Below the pieces are notes generated by a model that worked only from the letters and a program-made list of their open reading frames with translations, had not been told where the DNA came from and did not search any database. Shown piece after piece: positions 7,735 through 15,267 of a stretch of 28,423 nt of DNA. The stretch covers positions 1 to 28,423 of the forward strand of contig QHOM01000023.1 of NCBI GenBank assembly GCA_003218785.1, written 5' to 3'. Source of the stretch: Verrucomicrobiota bacterium (GTDB lineage: Bacteria; Verrucomicrobiota; Verrucomicrobiia; Chthoniobacterales; UBA10450). How positions within the stretch are numbered: position 1 is the first letter of the stretch; each line of letters starts with the position of its first letter. Made by a program: the position numbers and the translations under genes.

Positions 7735-9015
7735 ATGGCCCGGGCTTCCAACCTCACCATGTGCTCGTTTTGTGGCAAGAGCCACGCCGAGGTGCGCAAA
7801 TTAATCGCCGGGCCAGGCGTTTATATCTGTGACAGCTGCATAAACGTTTGCAAAAGCATCCTCGATAAGGAGCTCAATGAGGATGCTCGGCGCCAGTCGT
7901 CTAACATTCGCGTCCCAAAGCCGGCGGAAATCCGGCGCTCGCTCGACCAATATGTGGTCGGCCAGGACATCGCCAAAAAGACGCTGTCAGTGGCGGTCCA
8001 CAATCATTACAAGCGAGTCCTGCAAACTTCGGCTCAGGCCGATGCGTCAGCGGCCTTCCAGCCGGATCCACTTGCAGAAGTTGAAATTGAGAAGAGCAAC
8101 ATTTTGCTAGTCGGGCCGACTGGCTCCGGCAAAACTTTGCTGGCCAAGACGCTGGCCAGGATTCTCGACGTCCCATTTTGCATCGCCGATGCGACGACGC
8201 TGACCGAAGCCGGCTATGTGGGCGAAGACGTCGAGAACATCATCCTGCGCTTGTTGCAAAATGCCGATTACGACGTGAAGCGGGCCGAGATCGGCATCGT
8301 TTACATCGACGAGATCGACAAGATCGGTCGCAAAACCGATAACGTGAGCATCACTCGCGATGTCTCCGGCGAAGGCGTTCAGCAGGCGCTTCTGAAAATT
8401 CTCGAAGGCAGCACGTGCAATGTTCCGCCGCAGGGCGGGCGCAAACATCCGCACCAGGAATATATCCAGGTCAACACTGAGAAAATCCTTTTCATTTGCG
8501 GTGGCGCCTTCATCGGGCTGGACAAAATTATCCAAAAACGCATCGGCCAGAAAGTGATGGGCTTTGGCAGCCCGACTCTCGAAGTCGAAGAAGCGTTGCG
8601 AAAGGAGGCCATCCGCCATGTTGAGCCGGAAGACTTGCTCGCTTTCGGGATGATTCCGGAGTTCATCGGGCGATTGCCGGTTGTCAGTTCTCTCGACGCC
8701 CTGACGGAGGAAGAAATGGTGGCGATTTTGACCGAGACGAAAAATGCGATGGTCAAGCAGTACACGAAGCTTTTCTCGATGGAAGGCGTGCGGTTGGCGG
8801 TGACAAAAGACGCCTTGCGCGCCCTGGCGGCGCAAGCGGTCACGAAGGGAACCGGGGCGCGCGCGTTGCGGTCGATGCTCGAACGGATCATGCTCGACAT
8901 CATGTACGAGGTGCCGAGCCGCGAAGATATCGCCGAAGTCACGATCAATCGCGCAGTGGTGGAAGGCAAAAAGCTTCCGCTCATTCGTAAGAAGCAAGAC
9001 AAAGACGCGGCGTAG
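7735..9015 (+). CDS. clpX: ATP-dependent protease ATPase subunit ClpX
   Basis: ClpX is the hexameric AAA+ unfoldase that recognises, unfolds and feeds proteins to ClpP. The 426-aa protein has the N-terminal treble-clef zinc domain (Cys10, Cys13, Cys32, Cys35), Walker A GPTGSGKT at residues 127-134, the substrate-gripping pore loop GYVG at 160-163, Walker B with VYIDEID at about 189-195, and the RKH loop in GGRKHPHQEY. The sensor-2 region GTGARALRS is also present. It starts 25 nt after clpP. All key residues are intact, so a working ClpXP is expected. Confidence 0.97.
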   Translation: MARASNLTMCSFCGKSHAEVRKLIAGPGVYICDSCINVCKSILDKELNEDARRQSSNIRVPKPAEIRRSLDQYVVGQDIAKKTLSVAVHNHYKRVLQTSAQADASAAFQPDPLAEVEIEKSNILLVGPTGSGKTLLAKTLARILDVPFCIADATTLTEAGYVGEDVENIILRLLQNADYDVKRAEIGIVYIDEIDKIGRKTDNVSITRDVSGEGVQQALLKILEGSTCNVPPQGGRKHPHQEYIQVNTEKILFICGGAFIGLDKIIQKRIGQKVMGFGSPTLEVEEALRKEAIRHVEPEDLLAFGMIPEFIGRLPVVSSLDALTEEEMVAILTETKNAMVKQYTKLFSMEGVRLAVTKDALRALAAQAVTKGTGARALRSMLERIMLDIMYEVPSREDIAEVTINRAVVEGKKLPLIRKKQDKDAA

Positions 9016-9030
9016 CGGCCTGCGACCGGA

Positions 9031-9131
9031 CGTTAAAAGGGTTAAAAGCTTTACAAGGTTAAAAAGGCCGTAGCGCGGGATCGGTAAGCAGGCGGCTATT
9101 CAGTTGTAACGTTGTAACTCTTTTACGGTTC
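9031..9131. repeat. Degenerate long inverted repeat with GTTAAAA units between clpX and cinA
   Basis: The left side holds three direct GTTAAAA-type units (about 9031-9065). The right side holds two tandem GTTGTAAC units followed by CTCTTTTACG (about 9104-9127). The right side read in reverse complement (CGTAAAAGAGTTACAACG) aligns with the left (CGTTAAAAGGGTTAAAAGC), giving a rough inverted repeat about 100 bp long. It may be a mobile remnant or a transcript-end hairpin. Pairing was judged by eye. Confidence 0.4.
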
Positions 9132-9141
9132 ACGTTCCCAC

Positions 9142-10374
9142 ATGCGCGTCGTCGTTTTAAATACCGGCACGGAGCTTTTGCTCGGTGATGTGCACGACGC
9201 GCATCTTGCGTTCATTGCGCGGGAGATTTTCCCTTTGGGTTTGCGCATCGAGGAGCGACGCACGGTTCCCGACGGCCAGGCGATTCGAGATACACTCGCG
9301 GAGCTATTTTCGAGCGCCGAAATTCTATTCGTGACCGGAGGGCTGGGTCCGACCACGGATGACATCACGCGGGAAATCGTCGCGGATGTACTTGGATTGG
9401 AGATGCATCAGAATCCGCAACTACTGGTTTCGCTTAGGCAGAGACTCGCAGCGCACGGAATCAAATGGACTTCGCGCATCGCCCGGCAGGCTCACGTTCC
9501 TGTAGGGGCGCAGATTCTTCCAAACGAAAACGGCAGCGCATCCGGATTGTATTTGAAGGCAAACATCAAGCGGCACATCTCTTCGCCGCACCTCTTTATC
9601 CTGCCGGGGCCGCCGCGCGAACTTCAGCCGATGTTTCGGGCGTCAGTAATGCCGATCCTGCGTTCGTTCGTGCAAGTTGCCGCCTCGATCGAACGGCGGC
9701 TCTACAAAATTGCCTGCACGGGTGAATCGACCGTCGAGGAAGCGATCGGTGAAAAAGTTCTCGCAATCCCGGGCATTGAACTCGGTTATTGTGCGCGTCC
9801 TGGAGAAGTCGATGTTCGGATTATCGGGAAATCTGACGCGGTGTCTCGCGCGGACGCGATCATCAAAAGCGAACTCGGACCTTCCATCTTTTCTGTCACC
9901 GACGAAACCCTCGAAGAAGTGATCGTGAAACTTCTCACAGCAAGAAACGAAACACTCGCTCTGGCAGAGTCGTGCACGGGCGGATTGCTTGCGAACCGGA
10001 TCACGAATGTGCCAGGCGCCTCGACGGTGTTTGTTGCCGGCTACGTTTGTTACGCCAACCAAGCCAAGATCGACATATTAGATGTGGATCCAAAGTTAAT
10101 CGAGAAGCACGGTGCGGCAAGCGAGGCAGTCGCGCGTGCGCTGGCCGAGCGTGCTCGCGCATGCGCAGCATCGACATATGCTCTTGCTACAACTGGAATT
10201 GCTGGGCCAACCGGTGGTTCGCCGGAAAAACCCGTTGGAACGGTTTACATTGCACTGGCTGGGCCGGACGACATCCTGGTGAAGAAGTTATTTTTCCCGA
10301 GCGATCGGGAGACGTTCAAGCAGCTTGCCGCGCAAGCAGCCTTTGATTTGCTGCGGCGGAAACTAATCCGATAA
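9142..10374 (+). CDS. cinA: CinA-type protein (MoaB-like domain plus nicotinamide-nucleotide amidohydrolase domain)
   Basis: This is a full-length CinA-like protein of 410 aa. The N-terminal half is a molybdopterin-binding (MoaB/MogA-like) fold, here linked to ADP-ribose or NMN metabolism: NTGTELLLGDV at residue 7 onward and TGGLGPTTDDITRE. The C-terminal domain, from about residue 265, is the PncC amidohydrolase that turns nicotinamide mononucleotide back into nicotinate mononucleotide. Its signatures ALAESCTGGLLANR (around residue 273), GAASEAVA and TTGIAGPTGGSPEKPVGTV are visible. The start ATG gives the standard N-terminus. The gene stands alone and converges on the L,D-transpeptidase gene, with a hairpin between them. 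Confidence 0.94.
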   Translation: MRVVVLNTGTELLLGDVHDAHLAFIAREIFPLGLRIEERRTVPDGQAIRDTLAELFSSAEILFVTGGLGPTTDDITREIVADVLGLEMHQNPQLLVSLRQRLAAHGIKWTSRIARQAHVPVGAQILPNENGSASGLYLKANIKRHISSPHLFILPGPPRELQPMFRASVMPILRSFVQVAASIERRLYKIACTGESTVEEAIGEKVLAIPGIELGYCARPGEVDVRIIGKSDAVSRADAIIKSELGPSIFSVTDETLEEVIVKLLTARNETLALAESCTGGLLANRITNVPGASTVFVAGYVCYANQAKIDILDVDPKLIEKHGAASEAVARALAERARACAASTYALATTGIAGPTGGSPEKPVGTVYIALAGPDDILVKKLFFPSDRETFKQLAAQAAFDLLRRKLIR

Positions 10375-10401
10375 TCCGCCAAGCAGGATGCCCGTTGACC
10401 C

Positions 10402-10420
10402 CACAGCCTGGAAGGCTGTG
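10402..10420. terminator. Perfect 8-bp hairpin between convergent cinA and L,D-transpeptidase genes
   Basis: CACAGCCT and AGGCTGTG form a perfect 8-bp stem with a GGA loop, set between two converging stop codons (10374 and 10426). The position suggests a bidirectional transcript end. Neither side has a T-tract, so it may equally be a short dispersed palindromic repeat. Confidence 0.45.
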
Positions 10421-10425
10421 CTGCG

Positions 10426-11043
10426 TTAATAATCGCCTACGTCGACTAGCGTGCCAACCTTTACGTGATCGTAAAATAGCTTTGCGCCGTCGAGCGATTC
10501 GCGAATGCAGCCATGGGAGGCCGGATATCCCGGCAGAATGCCAATATGCATGCCGACGCCATCCTCGGTCAGCCGCAGAAACCATTTCATCGCGGCCCCA
10601 GAGAAATGGGTGCCACTCGGCGCCGAATCAATCCGCGCGCTAACGCCCGCGCGGACAACACGACCGGAGGAATCGACGAAGTCGCCGTAGAGATTGGAGT
10701 GATGATTGGGCTCTTTTTCCAACACTTTCAAGTGGCCGGTCGGCGAGCTGTGGCCGCGTTTGCCAGATGAAATGGGGCCATCAGCCGCGATTTGGTCGCC
10801 AACCGTTAAATAGGCGCGCTGTTTTGGAATCGACACCAGGATATGGACGTTGTCTGGCGTGACTTGTTTCAGGACCGATTGATTGATTTTTAGCGGCTCT
10901 TGCTTGTGAATAAGGTCAGCTGGCTTGCGCATTGTTTGGGGCGGGTTCGGCGCGGCATGGAAGAGACGGAGCTGACCGCTGACCGAAGACATTAGCCCAA
11001 TCAGTAGCGCTGCGAAAAGGCGTATCGGGAACTTTGTCGGCAT
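10426..11043 (-). CDS. L,D-transpeptidase (YkuD domain), exported
   Basis: Members of this family use a cysteine to cross-link peptidoglycan through meso-diaminopimelate residues or to attach proteins to the wall. The 205-aa protein starts with a signal sequence (RLFAALLIGLMSSVSG). A YkuD domain spans about residues 64-205, with the family motif GMHIGILPGYPASHGCIR giving His166, His177, Gly178, the catalytic Cys179 and Arg181. It lies 3 nt downstream of a lysozyme-like gene on the same strand, so the two are almost certainly co-transcribed. That pairs a putative wall cutter with a wall cross-linker. No LysM or other binding domain is visible. Confidence 0.9.
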   Translation of the reverse strand: MPTKFPIRLFAALLIGLMSSVSGQLRLFHAAPNPPQTMRKPADLIHKQEPLKINQSVLKQVTPDNVHILVSIPKQRAYLTVGDQIAADGPISSGKRGHSSPTGHLKVLEKEPNHHSNLYGDFVDSSGRVVRAGVSARIDSAPSGTHFSGAAMKWFLRLTEDGVGMHIGILPGYPASHGCIRESLDGAKLFYDHVKVGTLVDVGDY

Positions 11044-11046
11044 GAA

Positions 11047-11892
11047 TCAGCCGCCACTGTAGCTGTGTACGCGCCGAATCCAACCCGATAACCATCGTGA
11101 TTCGCGCCGTTCGGCGGGAGCGTTCTGCACGCGCCGAATCAAAACCGCCTTCGCGGAGCGAACGAATTCATCGACTTCGGTGGCACCGCCAGCCGTGCGA
11201 TGCATACCTGCGAGGACCTGAAGCAAGCCCCAGCCTTGACCGTGATACCGCTCTGTGTGCAGGACTCCTTCCCCCTTGAAATTCACATAATCGACGAGGG
11301 CGTAGCAGCCCTGTGGCGTTCTCGCCATACGCTCAAATTGTTGCTCCAGGTTCGCGCGATCAGAAGGCGCCGCTTCATTCAACATTTTCGGCAGCGCGCT
11401 TTGCAGCCGGGCAAAAAGAAATTCTGTCTGAAGATCGACCGTGTCGGCAAGAAACTGACGTAACTGATTCATCTCTGCTGTGTGTTGGGCGCCAAGAAAT
11501 TCAGGGCGTGAGTTCCACGGACACGGCTGTTCAGCGTCTCCCGAAAGCAATTTTGGCAATTTAGCGCCCCGGCTTGAGATGAAGCTTATGAGTCTTGGAA
11601 AACTTTCCTCGAACGGCCCACGCTGGTCCTTCGGGTACCAAATAAAATGGCCAATGCCGAGCGATGCGAAATTTTCGCCTTCGTTCCATGAGGTGAGACC
11701 GGCGACGGTTCCATTGCATTCGTTTTGCCAGATTCTTTTTCCGATCCTCAGCGCATCGCTGTGCGAAACGGTGACCGCCACAAGAGTCTGTAGCCCAGTG
11801 TAAATAGACGTGACAACGGCAAGAGAAAGAAGAACGCGCGTTCGACGGTTTTGCCGACAGCGCGGCTTTCTTGACGAATCACGTTTATCCAT
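11047..11892 (-). CDS. Membrane-anchored lysozyme-like protein of unknown function
   Basis: I recognise this only as a conserved bacterial protein. I choose ATG 11892 (281 aa) because AGGAAG lies 10 nt upstream, while the longer frame to 11961 would run into the divergent FKBP gene. Residues 19-40 form one hydrophobic segment (signal anchor or signal peptide). The core WQNECNGTVAGLTSWNEG, then SLGIGHFIWYP at about 78-87, recalls the phage-lysozyme layout of a catalytic Glu followed by GIGH. The C-terminal SAKAVLIRRV plus RWLSGWIRRV resembles the last helices of that fold. Glu58 would be the candidate catalytic residue. The lysozyme assignment is an inference; what supports it is this layout and the co-transcribed L,D-transpeptidase. 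Confidence 0.75.
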   Translation of the reverse strand: MDKRDSSRKPRCRQNRRTRVLLSLAVVTSIYTGLQTLVAVTVSHSDALRIGKRIWQNECNGTVAGLTSWNEGENFASLGIGHFIWYPKDQRGPFEESFPRLISFISSRGAKLPKLLSGDAEQPCPWNSRPEFLGAQHTAEMNQLRQFLADTVDLQTEFLFARLQSALPKMLNEAAPSDRANLEQQFERMARTPQGCYALVDYVNFKGEGVLHTERYHGQGWGLLQVLAGMHRTAGGATEVDEFVRSAKAVLIRRVQNAPAERRESRWLSGWIRRVHSYSGG

Positions 11893-11952
11893 TAGCGTGC
11901 CACTTCCTGCGGCGCTTAATTTAAAGCAAACCCGCGTGGAAAATACCATTTT

Positions 11953-12705
11953 ATGAAACATCTTATCCTCATTTTCGCCGCGGGCTCACTTGCGTTGCCT
12001 TTGTTCGGGCAAGAGAAATCGCCACAGCTCAAAGACCAGAAGGACAAGGTCAGCTATAGCATTGGCCTGAATATCGGATTCAACCTCAACCGACAAAATG
12101 TGCAGATCAACCCCGACGTGCTCGCCGCCGGCATAAAGGACGCCATCGCGGGCAAACCGCAACTTACGACCGATCAAGTCAAGGAGGTTATGACGACATT
12201 TGAAAAAGATATGCAGCAAAAACAGAAGGCAGCGGGAGAAAAGAACGCTTCGGAAGGTGCGAAGTTTATCGAGGAGAATAAAAAGAAAGAAGGAGTGAAG
12301 ACGACGGCCAGTGGACTGCAGTACAAAGCCATTAAAGAGGGAACGGGAGCGCAGCCCAAAGCAACTGACACCGTGACGGTTAATTATCGCGGGACGCTTA
12401 TCAATGGCACCGAGTTCGACAGCTCATACAAGCGCGGGCAACCTGCGACTTTCCCCCTTAACGGCGTAATCAAAGGTTGGACGGAAGGGCTCCAACTGAT
12501 GAAAGTCGGATCAAAATATCAGTTCTTCGTTCCGCCGAATCTTGCGTATGGCGAGCGCAGCGTCGGTCCTGATATCGCTCCCAACTCGACGTTAATTTTT
12601 GAAGTGGAACTGCTGGACGCTAAACCGGCTCCGACGCCCGCGGCGCCAGTTTCGCCAAAAACCTCTCCTCCGGCTCCGGCATCGCCAAAGCCGTCGCCAA
12701 AATAG
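11953..12705 (+). CDS. Exported FKBP-type peptidyl-prolyl cis-trans isomerase (FkpA/Mip-like)
   Basis: This periplasmic folding factor accelerates prolyl isomerisation. Residues 1-20 are a signal peptide (LILIFAAGSLALPLFGQ). An N-terminal dimerisation-type helical domain (about 30-115: SYSIGLNIGFNL to a Lys/Glu-rich helix) precedes the FKBP domain at about 120-225. That domain has GLQYKAIKEGTG, VTVNYRGTLINGTEFDSS, FPLNGVIKGWTEGLQLM and the closing strand IFEVELLD. The last 25 or so residues are a Pro/Ala/Ser/Lys-rich tail, probably disordered and perhaps wall-interacting. The gene is divergent from the lysozyme-like gene, with about 60 bp for both promoters. Confidence 0.93.
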   Translation: MKHLILIFAAGSLALPLFGQEKSPQLKDQKDKVSYSIGLNIGFNLNRQNVQINPDVLAAGIKDAIAGKPQLTTDQVKEVMTTFEKDMQQKQKAAGEKNASEGAKFIEENKKKEGVKTTASGLQYKAIKEGTGAQPKATDTVTVNYRGTLINGTEFDSSYKRGQPATFPLNGVIKGWTEGLQLMKVGSKYQFFVPPNLAYGERSVGPDIAPNSTLIFEVELLDAKPAPTPAAPVSPKTSPPAPASPKPSPK

Positions 12706-12858
12706 AGTAGAAGCGGTCAAGGCTTGTTGAGAATGGCCCCGCGCCTTTAGACTGGGTCTCGCCGCGAGATGAATCCGAGTCCGGGAAGGGAGGAGGGAGT
12801 CGGGTATGCCGTTTTACGGACTCGCTGCGGCGAGTTTGCGGAGCGGAAAGTTTCTTTC

Positions 12859-12913
12859 GTCCCTCTCGGGACTCAGCTTTTCTATACGAAAAACCCAGCG
12901 TTGAAATGCTGAG
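12859..12913. repeat. Pair of short hairpins in the FKBP-rsfS intergenic region
   Basis: Two small palindromes sit close together: GTCCC-TCTC-GGGAC at 12859-12872, and CCCAGCG-TTGAAA-TGCTGAG at 12894-12913 (imperfect stem). The 274-nt gap 12706-12979, between the convergent FKBP and rsfS genes, holds no gene that I can support. This hairpin pair looks like a short dispersed repeat used at gene ends. Confidence 0.4.
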
Positions 12914-12979
12914 CTATTTCCAAAGCGACCACTCCAAGCTAAGACAGCTAGTCCCAAAAAGCGCCCTTTCGTGATCCAA

Positions 12980-13339
12980 TCAGGGTGCGGGGGCCGTTTC
13001 CCAACGAATCAGCGGCGCGTCGCCCCAGAGATCTTCCAGACTGTAAAAGGCACGCTTGTCCCGGTGAAAGATGTGGGCCACTACTTGCAGATAATCGAGC
13101 ACGATCCACTGGCTGGCTGGAAATCCGTCAATCGCCACGGGTCGAATGGAATGATCCTCCCGCAATCGTGTTTGGATTTCATCTGCGATGGCTTTTAACT
13201 GCGGCTCCGAGGCGGCCGAGCAAATCACAAAAAAATCCGTGAACGTCGAGATCGCGCGCAGGTCCAGGACAACAATCTCTTCCGCCTTTTTGTTCGAGGC
13301 GAGTTCCGCGCAGGTTCTTGCTAGGTCTTCCGGGATTAT
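12980..13339 (-). CDS. rsfS: Ribosomal silencing factor RsfS with an apparent ATA start
   Basis: RsfS (Iojap family) binds ribosomal protein uL14 and blocks subunit joining when nutrients are scarce. Downstream of nadD the frame reads IPEDLARTCAELASNKKAEEIVVLDLRAISTF in overlapping parts, then TDFFVICSAASEPQLKAIADEI, DGFPASQWIVLDYLQVVAHIF and LWGDAP, all family signatures. The only GTG (13228) would remove the first conserved strand, so it is not the real start. No ATG, GTG or TTG occurs upstream in this frame. The best candidate is ATA at 13339-13337, overlapping the nadD TAA stop as ATAA, with GGAG 8 nt before it. That gives 119 aa, the normal size. Translation is probably coupled to nadD. 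Confidence 0.85.
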   Translation of the reverse strand: MIPEDLARTCAELASNKKAEEIVVLDLRAISTFTDFFVICSAASEPQLKAIADEIQTRLREDHSIRPVAIDGFPASQWIVLDYLQVVAHIFHRDKRAFYSLEDLWGDAPLIRWETAPAP

Positions 13340-13902
13340 TTCGATTGCTCCAGGTAAAGTTTTTCGCGCTGAATGATTTCTGCCACGGCCGGCGGTACGA
13401 AATAGCGAATAGACCTGCGAGAGGCAACTCTCTTTCTGATTTCCGTGGCGGAGATCTCGATTTTTCGCCGGATGACTTGATAGGAATGGCTGGGTCGTTG
13501 GCCGGTGCGATCAAGAACAATAAAACGAACCATTTTTTCGAGCTCGGCGAAGCGATGCCATTTGGTGAGCTCGTCCACGTTGTCCTCACCGATGAGACAG
13601 TAAATTTCCGCGTTATTTTTGCGTCGCCGAATTTCCTTAACGGTATCGATGGTGTAGGAAGGCGCCGGACGACGCAGTTCGCAATCGTCCACTGCAAATC
13701 CAATTTCATTTTCAATGGCGGCTCGCAGCATCGACAATCGTATTTCGCCACTAGCAACGGGCGTGGTCTTTTTGAAGGGTGATACTCGAGCCGGAACAAA
13801 GATGACTTCGTCGGGGCCGAGCGTCTCAAGGGCTTCGCGTGCGATAATAAGATGCCCGTGATGAATCGGATCAAACGTGCCGCCGTAGATTGCGAGCTTC
13901 AT
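13336..13902 (-). CDS. nadD: Nicotinate-nucleotide adenylyltransferase
   Basis: NadD adenylylates nicotinate mononucleotide to deamido-NAD, an essential step of NAD synthesis. The start at ATG 13902 gives 188 aa and the canonical N-terminus MKLAIYGGTFDPIHHGH, which contains the nucleotide-binding GGTFDPxHxGH motif. Later segments also fit: VIFVPARVSPFKK, IGEDNVDELTKWHR, and the C-terminal ISATEIRKRV, the (I/V)SSTxIR-type motif. The gene order nadD-rsfS is common in bacteria. The stop TAA overlaps the putative ATA start of rsfS. The 71-bp gap to divergent nagZ must contain both promoters. Confidence 0.94.
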   Translation of the reverse strand: MKLAIYGGTFDPIHHGHLIIAREALETLGPDEVIFVPARVSPFKKTTPVASGEIRLSMLRAAIENEIGFAVDDCELRRPAPSYTIDTVKEIRRRKNNAEIYCLIGEDNVDELTKWHRFAELEKMVRFIVLDRTGQRPSHSYQVIRRKIEISATEIRKRVASRRSIRYFVPPAVAEIIQREKLYLEQSK

Positions 13903-13973
13903 CAAAAACAAAGCACGCCTAGGGTGCGTTTTTCATTTTCTCCGGGCAAGATCGGCATCTACTTTCCGAAAGT

Positions 13974-15158
13974 ATGAAGAGTGACTTGCTCGGTCAATTG
14001 ATTCTCACGGGCGTTCCCGGCCAGCGCCTGGATCCCGTCACGGAGAAGCTATTTCGGAAAATCCAGCCCGGCGGCTACATTCTATTTGCTCGCAATATTG
14101 AGAGCGCCTCGCAACTGCGCAAGCTGATCGATGATTTGCGGGATCTCAGCGAGGTCGAGCCCATCATTACCATCGATCAAGAGGGCGGACGCGTTTCACG
14201 CCTCCGTTTGATTGGCAACGAGCCGCCAAATGCACAGCAATTGCGCGACAGGGGTGATGTCGATCTTATCCGGCGCCACGGTGACATCACAGGACGTTTG
14301 CTCCGACTGTTTGGCTTCAATCTCGATCTTTGTCCTGTCCTCGACATTTCTTTCGATGACGATGCCGACAATTCACTGCGCGGCCGCTGTTATGGGAAAA
14401 CCGTCGACCAAGTCGTGGGCAACGCCGGCGCTTTCAATGAAGCAATGAGAGGGCAGGGGATCGCAAGCTGCGGCAAGCATTTTCCGGGCTACTCTGCTGC
14501 GACGGTCGATGCGCATTACGATCTGCCGAAGATCGAACGCACACGCGAGGAATTGGATCGTGAAGAACTCAGCGTGTTCCGTGCATTCACAGGTAGGGGC
14601 GGTTCACCCGAACCGCCCGGGCCCGAGGTGTTGCAAACTTCCGGACTGGCGATTGAGGTCAATCGCCCCTACCTCAGCGTCGTGGACGCCATGATGACCT
14701 GTCACGGCTGGTATCCGTGTTTCGAACCGAAGAGAACGCCCGCGACATTGTCACATCGCGTTGTGACAGAATTGCTCCGCGATGAAATGGGCTTCGACGG
14801 ATTGATCATGACCGATGATCTCGACATGGGCGCGATCCTGAATGAGTACGGTCTCGAGGAAACGATTCGGCTCGCCATCGCAGCGGGAAACGATCTGGCC
14901 ATGAGCTGCCATCGCATTCCTGAAATCGAGAACGTGCACCGAATTCTTGGGAAGTTGCCGCGCGCTCAAATCGATCGCGCGCTCGACGATGTCGCATGCT
15001 TCAAGAGAAAGCTGATCCCGCCGGTCGAATTTTCCGAGGCCGCGTTCCGCAAGATCGACAACGAAATTTGGGACCTCCGCCTCGCCGTTCTTGGTGAGGA
15101 ATACGCCAAGCAGCGCAGCCCCGAAGACGCCAAACGCTCCCCAGTGGAGATGTACTAA
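13974..15158 (+). CDS. nagZ: Beta-N-acetylglucosaminidase (GH3, NagZ-like) with in-frame palindromic insertion
   Basis: GH3 hexosaminidases of this type remove N-acetylglucosamine from muropeptides in wall recycling. The 394-aa protein has TIDQEGGRVSRL at about residue 66, the acid/base segment KHFPGYSAATVDAHYDLP with the Asp179/His181 dyad, and the nucleophile region LIMTDDLDMGAI with Asp281. Residues 206-233 are not family sequence: they are encoded by an 84-bp palindromic element (14591-14674). The partial second copy at 17009 lacks them exactly and gives an empty-site comparison. Whether the enzyme tolerates the extra loop is unknown. There is no Shine-Dalgarno sequence; a TACTTT box ends 8 nt before the ATG. 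Confidence 0.9.
   Translation: MKSDLLGQLILTGVPGQRLDPVTEKLFRKIQPGGYILFARNIESASQLRKLIDDLRDLSEVEPIITIDQEGGRVSRLRLIGNEPPNAQQLRDRGDVDLIRRHGDITGRLLRLFGFNLDLCPVLDISFDDDADNSLRGRCYGKTVDQVVGNAGAFNEAMRGQGIASCGKHFPGYSAATVDAHYDLPKIERTREELDREELSVFRAFTGRGGSPEPPGPEVLQTSGLAIEVNRPYLSVVDAMMTCHGWYPCFEPKRTPATLSHRVVTELLRDEMGFDGLIMTDDLDMGAILNEYGLEETIRLAIAAGNDLAMSCHRIPEIENVHRILGKLPRAQIDRALDDVACFKRKLIPPVEFSEAAFRKIDNEIWDLRLAVLGEEYAKQRSPEDAKRSPVEMY
14591..14674. repeat. 84-bp palindromic element inserted in frame in nagZ
   Basis: Terminal inverted repeats AGGTAGGGGCG (14591-14601) and CGCCCCTACCT (14664-14674) match over 11 bp. Inside are two perfect 9-bp hairpins: GGGCGGTTC/GAACCGCCC (14597-14605 with 14610-14618) and GGCGATTGA/TCAATCGCC (14648-14656 with 14659-14667). 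The length is exactly 28 codons with no stop in the nagZ frame. It behaves like the Rickettsia palindromic elements that insert into genes without breaking them. Similarity to that family is by structure and behaviour only, not by sequence. Confidence 0.85.
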
Positions 15159-15267
15159 GCTCGCCGAGCGGAAAAAAAATATATCGTAGCCTTGCTGGAA
15201 CGGTGTGCTGCGGTTTGAAAAATTAGATATCCTGTCAGCCAGCCGAAATTTGCTCCAAGAATAACTG

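Noticed and set aside
8107..8997. 296-aa minus-strand frame opposite clpX
   Set aside because: It is an antisense shadow of a conserved coding sequence with no motif of its own.
13179..13874. 231-aa minus-strand frame across nadD and rsfS
   Set aside because: It is the third frame of two real genes, with a Ser/Arg/Lys/Pro-rich composition typical of an out-of-frame reading.
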